From NCBI RefSeq assembly GCF_000328705.1, contig NC_019673.1, positions 3,162,001 through 3,226,000 of the forward strand: DNA of 64,000 nucleotides. The letters are read 5' to 3'. Positions 37,211-43,714 of this stretch are shown here, piece by piece (within the stretch, counting starts at the first letter, position 1; every line of letters begins with the position of its first letter). A program made the translations under genes and the position numbers. The notes below the pieces were generated by a model that saw nothing but the letters and a program-made list of their open reading frames with translations, was not told the origin of the DNA and did no database searches. The stretch comes from Saccharothrix espanaensis DSM 44229 (lineage in GTDB: Bacteria; Actinomycetota; Actinomycetes; Mycobacteriales; Pseudonocardiaceae).

Positions 37211-38478
37211 GCCGCCGCCTCGATCGCGGACCCGCTGCCCGACGGCTCGCCCGACGAGCAGTCGTACACCGGCACCCCGAGGTCCGGCAGGTCGCGGAAG
37301 ACCCGGTGCGGCGTCATCAGGACCACCAGGTCGGCCTCGCGGACGTCGCGGAAGTCCCTGCCCTTCAACAAGGTCCCGTCGGACAACAGCAACTCCGGCA
37401 CGTACGGGTCGTGGTACTCGACGGCTGCCTCCCGGCGCAGCTCCTCCAGCACGGCGACCGAGGCGGACTGCCGTACGTTCGGGGTGTCCGGCTTGTAGGT
37501 GACCCCGAGCACGAGGATCCGCGCCCCGCGCAACGACCTCCCGACAGTGTGCAACGCCTCGCGCAGTCGGTGCACGGTGTGCGCGGGCATCGCCTCGTTC
37601 ACCGCGAGCGCCGCGTCCACCAGAGGGCTCAGCATCCCCTTCCGCCGCGCCGCCGCCGCGAAGAACCGCGCCGACACCGGCACGCAGTCCCCGCCCGCGC
37701 CCGCGCTGGGCTGGTGTCGGAGGAAGCCGAACGGCTTGGTGCCCGCCGCCCGCAACACCTCGGCCACGTCGACGCCGTAGGCCCGGCACACCGCGCCGAG
37801 TTCGTTCACCAGCGAGATGTTGACCAGCCGGAACGTGTTCTCGAAGATCTTGGTCACCTCGGCGGCGCAGGTCGTGGCCACCTCTGCGACCTCGTCGGTC
37901 ATGGCGGACAGGAACCGGACCGCCCGCTGTGCGCACCGGGCGGTGTGGCCGCCGACCACCCGCGGCAACGAGGCGAACGTGTGCGAGCCGTTGCCGGGGT
38001 CGATCCGCATCGGCGCGCACGCCACGTGAAAGTCGACGCCGGCGCGCAGCCCGGCGCTGTTCTCCAGTGCCGGCACCAGCGATTGCGCCACCGTGCCCGG
38101 CGGGCAGGTGCTCTGCACCAGCACCAGGTCGCCCCGCCGCAGCACCCGCCCCACCGCCCGGCACGCGGTGGTCAGCGGGCCCAGATCGGCCCCGCCCCGC
38201 CGGCCATCCGGCGTCGGCAGGCACAGCACGTGCACCCCGGCTGCCGGTGTCCCGGCCGCCGCGTCGCGCACCACCAGCCGGCCGTCGGTGAGCACGGCCC
38301 GCAGGGCGTCCTCCGACACCGTGCCCAGACCGCACCCTCGCCGGACCGCGACGACCTCGCGGACCCGGCCTGGCGAACTGTCCACCCCCACCACCCGCAG
38401 TCCCGCACGTGCCGCGGCGACGGCGGTCGGCAGGCCGGTGAACCCGAGCCCCACCACGACCACATCGACAGCATCCAT
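37207..38478 (-). CDS. UDP-sugar (UDP-ManNAc-type) 6-dehydrogenase
   Basis: 423 residues, ATG 38478 with GGAGGG upstream. NAD-binding VVVVGLGFTGLPTAVAAARA; catalytic Lys210 in CAAEVTKIFENTFRLVNIS; catalytic Cys265 in AGGDCVPV; UDP-binding end domain with RILVLGVTYKPDTPNVRQSA. The GGxCxPV form of the Cys motif is closer to UDP-N-acetylmannosamine dehydrogenases (WecC) than to UDP-glucose dehydrogenases (GGxCFPKD). It makes a uronic acid nucleotide sugar with two NAD+. No epimerase or other sugar gene is adjacent, so the true substrate remains open. Confidence 0.85.
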   Translation of the reverse strand: MDAVDVVVVGLGFTGLPTAVAAARAGLRVVGVDSSPGRVREVVAVRRGCGLGTVSEDALRAVLTDGRLVVRDAAAGTPAAGVHVLCLPTPDGRRGGADLGPLTTACRAVGRVLRRGDLVLVQSTCPPGTVAQSLVPALENSAGLRAGVDFHVACAPMRIDPGNGSHTFASLPRVVGGHTARCAQRAVRFLSAMTDEVAEVATTCAAEVTKIFENTFRLVNISLVNELGAVCRAYGVDVAEVLRAAGTKPFGFLRHQPSAGAGGDCVPVSARFFAAAARRKGMLSPLVDAALAVNEAMPAHTVHRLREALHTVGRSLRGARILVLGVTYKPDTPNVRQSASVAVLEELRREAAVEYHDPYVPELLLSDGTLLKGRDFRDVREADLVVLMTPHRVFRDLPDLGVPVYDCSSGEPSGSGSAIEAAA

Positions 38479-38836
38479 CGAACCCTCCCGTGTGCCGCCC
38501 ACGCCCGAGCCCCTCCCGGCGGTGCGGCTGGTCCGAGTCTCGGGGCGGTTCCTGTCGGATCCCGGTCAGTGAGCGGCCGGCGGGCCGAACCCGGTGCTCA
38601 CCGGCGGCGTGGAGATCAGGTTTTCCGGCGGTGCCCGCCGAACCCGACCGGCGGTTCGGCGAGCCGGATTTCACGCACCTTTCAGGGGCCTTTCGAGTGG
38701 TTACCGGCGCGTACTGGTCCGACCGGGCCACCGGTTGTCACAGCGAGGTCTCGGAACGTGACAAACGCGTGTAACGAACGCCGGTTCCGGGGCACACTCT
38801 GACCCGAATCATCGCGTCCGGTGAGGGGTGGCGCTG
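38479..38836. other. Divergent promoter region, no gene
   Basis: About 360 bp between the dehydrogenase gene and the SARP-STAND gene. GC content falls and codon bias disappears toward the right half. GAGGGG at 38823-38828 is the ribosome-binding site of the right-hand gene. I cannot place promoters with confidence and see no clear repeat. Confidence 0.5.
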
Positions 38837-41812
38837 GTGAACACTTATTTCAAGATCCTCGGGCAGACCCGTGTCCTGGTGAACGGAGCTTTCACCGATG
38901 AATGGGGCACGCTGAAAGAGCGCGGCGTGTTCGCCGTGCTCTTGCTGCACATCGGCAGAGCGGTTCCGGCCCGCATTTTGGCGGAATGGGTGTGGCCGGT
39001 CGACAAGTCGCCCCAGGATATCGCGGCGACGTTGTCCACTTATTCGACCCGAATACGCAACGCCCTGAAGCGGCTCGGGCTGCCGGGGCAACTGCGCACG
39101 GAGGACGGCGGATACCGATTCGTCGCCGATCCGGAGACCGTCGACTACCACGCCTTCCAACGCGCCGTGCGCGACGCCCGCCGGCACGGCAAAGCGGGTG
39201 ACCACGAGCACGCCTGCGAGATCATGGAGGCCGCGCTCGGGCTCTGGGAGGATCGGCCGCTGGCCGACCTGGACACCGACCGCGCCGACAACTGGCGGCG
39301 GGTCGCGATCCGCGACGAGTGGCTCTCCGCCACCGACGGCCTGCTCTACGGCCTGTACAAGCGGGCCGAGTTCGAGGAGATGCTGCGGGTGGCCAAGTCC
39401 GCCCAGTTCGAGCACGACGGGGACGTGCTGCTGGCCAAGCGCCGCCTGCAGGCGCTGTACTCGCTGGGCCGCGGCGAGGAGGGCGTGCAGTACTTCTTCG
39501 ACTTCTACCGCCGCGCCAAGGACGAGGACCGGCCCGAGCAGGCCGACGAGCTCCGGCGCTTCCACGACCGCCTGGTCGCCGACGACGCGCGTCCGGCGGC
39601 GGGGTCGGCGGCAGCGGCGCCCGACGGCGTGCTGTCGCCCCGGCACCTGCCCTACGACGTCGACGGGTTCGCCGGGCGCCACGACCTGCTGGCCAGGATG
39701 GACGACCTGGTTCCCGCCCCACCCCGGCCCCGGCTGGTCGCGCTGGACGGCCCGCCCGGCGTGGGCAAGACCGCCCTGGCGGTGCACTGGGCGCACCGCG
39801 TGGCCGACCGGTTCCCGCACGGCGTGTGGTTCGTCAACCTCAACGGCTTCGGCGAGGGCGTGCCGGTGGCCGACGAGGAGGTGGTCACCCGCCTGCTGGA
39901 GTCGCTGAGCGTGTCGGCGGACTGCCTGCCCACGGCCGACGCGCGCCGTCGCAAGCTGGTCGACGTGCTGTCCACCCGGCGGCTGCTGGTGATCCTCGAC
40001 AACGCTGTCGACGGCCGGCACGTGGGCGGACTGCTGCCGCTGTTGTCCGGCTGCGTCGTGGTGGTCACCAGCCGGGTCCGGCTCAGCGACCTGAGCCTGA
40101 GGCACGGGGCGCGCTGCTTCACCGTCACCCCGCTGGAACCGGAGCTGGCCACCGGGTGGCTGTGCGACCGGCTGGGGGCCCGCGCGGACGTCGAGCCTGG
40201 TGCCGTGGACGACCTGGCCTCGCTCGCGTGCGGTCTGCCGCTGGCGCTCGGCATCATCGGCGAGTACGTCGCGGCGCAGCCCGGCAAATCGCTCGGCGAG
40301 TTCGTGACCCGGCTGCGCGAGCGCGGTGCCGTGCTGCGGTTGGGTTCCGACAGCACCCACGCGATCCGCTCGGTCCGCGCGGCCATCGACTGCTCTTACC
40401 TGGCGCTGAGGCCGGGCGTGCGGCGCCTGTTCCGGCTGCTCGGCAGCTACCCGGGCCTGGTGATCCAGCACGGCGTCGCCGCGTCGCTGGCCGGCCTGCC
40501 CGAGTCGGAGGTGCACGACCAGCTGGAGGCCCTGGTGTGGGCCCGGCTGCTGGAGGCCCGGGAGGGGGACCGGTACGCCTTCCACGACCTGCTGCGCAAC
40601 TACGCGGCCGAGCGCGTGGAGGAGGACGAGGAGTTCGAGGAGCGCGAGTGGGCGGCCCGCCGCATGATCGACTGGTTCCTGCACAGCTGCAACAACGCCG
40701 ACCGGCTCATCTTCGCCTCGAAGCTCAGCGTGCCGATGTTCGAGCCGTCGGCCGGCGTGACGCCGTTGACCTTCCCGGACGCCGAGACCGCCATGGACTG
40801 GTACGCCCGCGAGCGCGGGGAACTGGTGGCCCTGGTCGACTTCGCGGTGGAGAACAGCTTCGACGAGCACCTGTGGCGGCTGATCAACTGCATCGGCGAG
40901 GTCATGATGCGGCTCGGGTTCAAGGACGAGGTCCTGCGCAGCATGGGCGTCGCCGTGCGGGCGACGCGGTCGGTCGGCGACCGGTTCGCCGAGGGGGGGT
41001 CGCTGTGCAACCTCGGGCTCGCCCACTCGCGGTTCTACGACTACGACGAGGCGGAGCGGTGCTACCGCGCGGCGCACGGGATCTTCCTGGAGATCGACCA
41101 CCGGATGGGGCTTGCGACCGTCCTGCGCAACATGGGGGAGCGGCGCGGTGCCATCGGCGACACCGCCGGCGCGCTGGAGCACCTGGAGCAGGCCCTGGCC
41201 CTCGCCCGGCGCGAGGGCGACCCGCACCTGGAAGCGAGCGTGCTCCAGCGGATCGGCGAAGCTCTGCGGATCGGTGGCCGGGTGGACGAGGCGATCACGC
41301 AGTTGCGGCTGGGTTGGATGCTGTGGGAGCGCCTGGGCGACGCCGGTGACATCGGGGTCTCGTTGTCCTCGCTCGCCGCGGCCCACTACGAGCAGGGCGA
41401 CCACTTCGGGGCGCTCAGCTTCGCCCACCGCGCCATCGTGATGCTGGGCCAGGCCCGGGACTTCGCCTTGGAGGGGCAGACCTGCACCACGCTCGCGACC
41501 GTCCACCGTGACCTCGGCGATCTGGAGAAGGCCGAGTTCTACGCGGCGCGGGCCGTGCTGCTGACCCGGCAGGCGCAGGACCCGAAGCGGCAGGCGGGCG
41601 CACAGGACCTGCTCGGCCAGGTGCGGTGGCGCCAGGGCCGGCACCGCGAGGCGCGGGAGTGCTGGGGCCTCGCGCTCGGCCTTTACTCCGGACTCGGTGA
41701 TTCCAGAGCCGATGGAATTCGGGCGCAGTTGGCGGAATGGGCCGAGCCGGACGTACCACGCCGACGTGCCTCTGGTGAGGGGTCATCCATCTGGGGAGTT
41801 GAGAAACTCTGA
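38837..41812 (+). CDS. AfsR-type SARP regulator: HTH-BTAD-NB-ARC-TPR
   Basis: 991 residues; GTG 38837 chosen for GAGGGG 8 bases upstream. Domains in order: OmpR-like DNA-binding domain (about 1-95, ending LRTEDGGYRFVADPE), BTAD (about 98-250, YHAFQRAVRDARRHGKAGDH), NB-ARC ATPase with P-loop GPPGVGKTA at 305-313, LLVILDNAVDGRHVGGLLPL, TSRVRLSDLSL and CGLPLALGIIGEYVAA, then eight or so TPR units (LCNLGLAHSRFYDYDEAERC, GDTAGALEHLEQALALARRE, GDLEKAEFYAARAVLLTRQA). AfsR-class proteins activate genes when the ATPase is switched on. Local targets are unknown; the small exported peptide gene directly downstream is the prime candidate. Confidence 0.9.
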   Translation: MNTYFKILGQTRVLVNGAFTDEWGTLKERGVFAVLLLHIGRAVPARILAEWVWPVDKSPQDIAATLSTYSTRIRNALKRLGLPGQLRTEDGGYRFVADPETVDYHAFQRAVRDARRHGKAGDHEHACEIMEAALGLWEDRPLADLDTDRADNWRRVAIRDEWLSATDGLLYGLYKRAEFEEMLRVAKSAQFEHDGDVLLAKRRLQALYSLGRGEEGVQYFFDFYRRAKDEDRPEQADELRRFHDRLVADDARPAAGSAAAAPDGVLSPRHLPYDVDGFAGRHDLLARMDDLVPAPPRPRLVALDGPPGVGKTALAVHWAHRVADRFPHGVWFVNLNGFGEGVPVADEEVVTRLLESLSVSADCLPTADARRRKLVDVLSTRRLLVILDNAVDGRHVGGLLPLLSGCVVVVTSRVRLSDLSLRHGARCFTVTPLEPELATGWLCDRLGARADVEPGAVDDLASLACGLPLALGIIGEYVAAQPGKSLGEFVTRLRERGAVLRLGSDSTHAIRSVRAAIDCSYLALRPGVRRLFRLLGSYPGLVIQHGVAASLAGLPESEVHDQLEALVWARLLEAREGDRYAFHDLLRNYAAERVEEDEEFEEREWAARRMIDWFLHSCNNADRLIFASKLSVPMFEPSAGVTPLTFPDAETAMDWYARERGELVALVDFAVENSFDEHLWRLINCIGEVMMRLGFKDEVLRSMGVAVRATRSVGDRFAEGGSLCNLGLAHSRFYDYDEAERCYRAAHGIFLEIDHRMGLATVLRNMGERRGAIGDTAGALEHLEQALALARREGDPHLEASVLQRIGEALRIGGRVDEAITQLRLGWMLWERLGDAGDIGVSLSSLAAAHYEQGDHFGALSFAHRAIVMLGQARDFALEGQTCTTLATVHRDLGDLEKAEFYAARAVLLTRQAQDPKRQAGAQDLLGQVRWRQGRHREARECWGLALGLYSGLGDSRADGIRAQLAEWAEPDVPRRRASGEGSSIWGVEKL

Positions 41813-41862
41813 CCACTGCTTTTGCGCAGATCGTGGCCACCTTGCACTCAAGTGGGGAGAAA

Positions 41863-41880
41863 GACTACCCAAAAGTAGTC
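41863..41880. promoter_or_regulatory. Inverted repeat upstream of the small exported peptide
   Basis: GACTAC, six bases, GTAGTC: perfect 6-bp arms, 67 bp before the peptide ATG in a locally AT-richer stretch. It could be an operator in the peptide promoter or a weak hairpin after the regulator gene. Confidence 0.4.
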
Positions 41881-41946
41881 AATCTGGCTCACGTCTGGTC
41901 GAGACCCGTGTGACGGGCCGCCGACCAGGTTTGAGAGTATCCTCGC

Positions 41947-42156
41947 ATGATCAAAGCGAAACACCTCCCCGCCGTGGTCGCCCGTGCAGCCGCAGGTACG
42001 GCCTTCATCGCGGCTTCCGTCGGAATTGCGCCGGTCGCGGTGGCCGCGCCCGCTGGGACGGCCACCGCGACCGTCGAACCGACCGCGACGACGATGACCC
42101 TCGCGGAGGGCACCGTGCGCGGCGATTCGATGTTGTGGGGAATTCCCAACCGCTGA
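41947..42156 (+). CDS. Small exported peptide precursor (69 residues)
   Basis: ATG 41947. Basic start (IKAKHLPAVVAR), hydrophobic core (AAAGTAFIAASVGIAPVAVA) and a likely AxA cleavage site near residue 34 leave a mature peptide of about 35 residues, rich in Thr/Ala and ending RGDSMLWGIPNR. There are no cysteines and no recognisable lanthipeptide or lasso features. The 3' end uses unusually AT-rich codons (GAT TCG ATG TTG TGG GGA ATT). It has its own upstream gap and a terminator after it, and follows the TPR-containing SARP regulator by 134 bp. It could be a signal peptide hormone or simply a small secreted protein; no homologue is recognised. Confidence 0.65.
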   Translation: MIKAKHLPAVVARAAAGTAFIAASVGIAPVAVAAPAGTATATVEPTATTMTLAEGTVRGDSMLWGIPNR

Positions 42157-42206
42157 TCTTCCGGCTATCAGTCGAAAGATAAGTGATCCCTCCCCACTTC
42201 CGCACT

Positions 42207-42238
42207 GTGCCCGGTTCGGCGGCTACCGAGCCGGGCAC
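42207..42238 (+). terminator. Terminator after the exported peptide gene
   Basis: GTGCCCGGTTCGG (42207-42219) pairs with CCGAGCCGGGCAC (42226-42238): 13 pairs including one G-U, six-base loop, 50 bp after the stop. Confidence 0.75.
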
Positions 42239-42580
42239 ATTCATGTGCGGACCAAGCATGGCGGTGCCCGCGGAGTTCCGCAGGGCGGCGCGCGAAGAGT
42301 CACTCTACCGTGTCCGACTATTCTCCGGTGGGGCCCGGGTAAATTGACGGAATAGCTGGAAATGGTCAATTACGGCCGTGTCCCGATTGGTGCGAATTCC
42401 GCGATTGTGCGGCGTCGGCGGCCCGGTCGGCGGTGGACCGGAAACGGTGGCCGGCACAGGACCAGTTCCGGCATTGGTCTCGTGCGGGCGCGATCGGCCG
42501 TCTCTGTTGGCCGCCGAGCCTTCCCGGTGGGGGTGCGGGCGCGGAAGACTCGCGGAACGGACAACCCGAAGGAGTTGGTC
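42239..42580. promoter_or_regulatory. Long untranslated region before the propeller gene, with an inverted repeat
   Basis: About 340 bp without a supported gene. AATTGAC (42342-42348) and GTCAATT (42365-42371) form perfect 7-bp arms with a 16-base spacer in the most AT-rich stretch of the neighbourhood, plausibly an operator or promoter element. AAGGAG precedes the downstream ATG. Confidence 0.4.
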
Positions 42581-43498
42581 ATGGCTCGCATGTCCGGTGT
42601 GCTGGCTGCTGTCGTGGTCGGGCTCTCGCTCGTCACCGCCGCGCCCGCCACCGCCGAGAGGGCGCACCCGTTCCCCACCGAGTTCGCGCTGCCCGACGGC
42701 TTCCGGCCCGAGGGGATCGCCATCGGCGACGCGCCCACCGCCTACCTCGGGTCCCTCGCCGACGGGGACCTGTTCCGGGTGGACCTGCGCAGCGGCAAGG
42801 GGGAGGTGTTCAGCCAGGGGCCCGGGACGCCGTCGGTCGGGTTGAAGGTCGATCGGCGGGGGCGGCTGTTCGTGGCCGGCGGCGCGGGTGGGGACGCCCG
42901 GGTCGTGGACGCCCGGAGTGGAGCGATCCTCAAGTCCTACAAATTCGCCGAGTCCGGTGCTTTCGTCAACGACGTGGTGATCACCGATGACGCCGCCTAC
43001 TTCACCGACTCCAGCCGGGCGGTGCTCTACAAGATCGCCTTCGGTCGGCACGGGAAGCTGCCCGAGACGTTCACCGCGGTGCCGTTGACCGGTGATTTCG
43101 TGCTCACCCCCGGCTTCAACGGCAACGGGATCGCCGAGACGCCCGACCGGAAGGCCCTGCTCGTGGTGCAGAGCAGCACCGGCCAACTGCACCGCGTGGT
43201 CGACGGGGTCAGCAAGATCGTCGACCTCGGCGGCGAGGTGCTGACCGCCGGTGACGGGTTGCTGGTGCGCGGACGCACCTTGCACGTGGTGCAGAACCGG
43301 CTCAACACGGTCTCCGTGTTCACCCTCGACAGGGCCGGTACCAGCGGAAAGCTGGTGACCAAGATCACCGACCCGCGATTCGACGTGCCGACCACGGTCG
43401 CCGCGTTCGGCAATCGGCTGTACCTGCCCAACGCCCGGTTCACCACACCGCCGACCCCGACGACCGCTTATAACGTCATCGGCACGCCCAACAGGTGA
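42581..43498 (+). CDS. Secreted NHL/SMP-30-like beta-propeller
   Basis: 305 residues, ATG 42581 behind AAGGAG. Signal peptide (SGVLAAVVVGLSLVTAAPATA, cleavage after ATA). Six repeated blades can be followed: LPDGFRPEGIAIGDAPTAYL, GDLFRVDLRSGKGEVFSQGP, KVDRRGRLFVAGGAGGDARV, FVNDVVITDDAAYFTDSSRA, GFNGNGIAETPDRKALLVVQ and LLVRGRTLHVVQNRLNTVSV. These proteins are often mislabelled superoxide dismutase in actinomycetes. A hydrolase or lactonase role like SMP-30 is possible; metal ligands are not certain. A hairpin follows at 43504. Confidence 0.78.
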   Translation: MARMSGVLAAVVVGLSLVTAAPATAERAHPFPTEFALPDGFRPEGIAIGDAPTAYLGSLADGDLFRVDLRSGKGEVFSQGPGTPSVGLKVDRRGRLFVAGGAGGDARVVDARSGAILKSYKFAESGAFVNDVVITDDAAYFTDSSRAVLYKIAFGRHGKLPETFTAVPLTGDFVLTPGFNGNGIAETPDRKALLVVQSSTGQLHRVVDGVSKIVDLGGEVLTAGDGLLVRGRTLHVVQNRLNTVSVFTLDRAGTSGKLVTKITDPRFDVPTTVAAFGNRLYLPNARFTTPPTPTTAYNVIGTPNR

Positions 43499-43503
43499 AA
43501 CGC

Positions 43504-43540
43504 AGGGGGCCGATGGGCGCAAAGTTCACATCAGCCCCCT
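43504..43540 (+). terminator. Terminator after the propeller gene
   Basis: AGGGGGCCGATG (43504-43515) pairs with CATCAGCCCCCT (43529-43540) at 11 of 12 positions, just after the stop codon. Confidence 0.6.
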
Positions 43541-43714
43541 GTTCGGGGCATCACTCGACTGGGTAACCTCAGCGTCGCGCCGCGCAAGTGATCGCTGTCT
43601 CTTCGTAATGATGATCTTCTAGTGTTACCGTTCCGTGGCCGATCGGGTGACGAGGAGGCAGCGCTCCTAGTGCTGCGCCGACCAGGCGACTAGTTCACGA
43701 GGCTGCGGAGCACT

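Noticed and set aside
33802-41812. An anti-phage defence island built on the two STAND proteins
   Set aside because: One STAND protein is plainly a SARP transcription factor; the other has no visible effector, and no nuclease, reverse transcriptase, methylase or mobile element lies nearby.
38837-42156. Lanthipeptide or lasso-peptide precursor at 41947
   Set aside because: No Cys or usable Ser/Thr-Cys core, no synthetase, B/C proteins or transporter nearby.
42581-43498. Superoxide dismutase, the label often given to this family
   Set aside because: Sequence is a six-bladed propeller with no SOD metal-binding motif.
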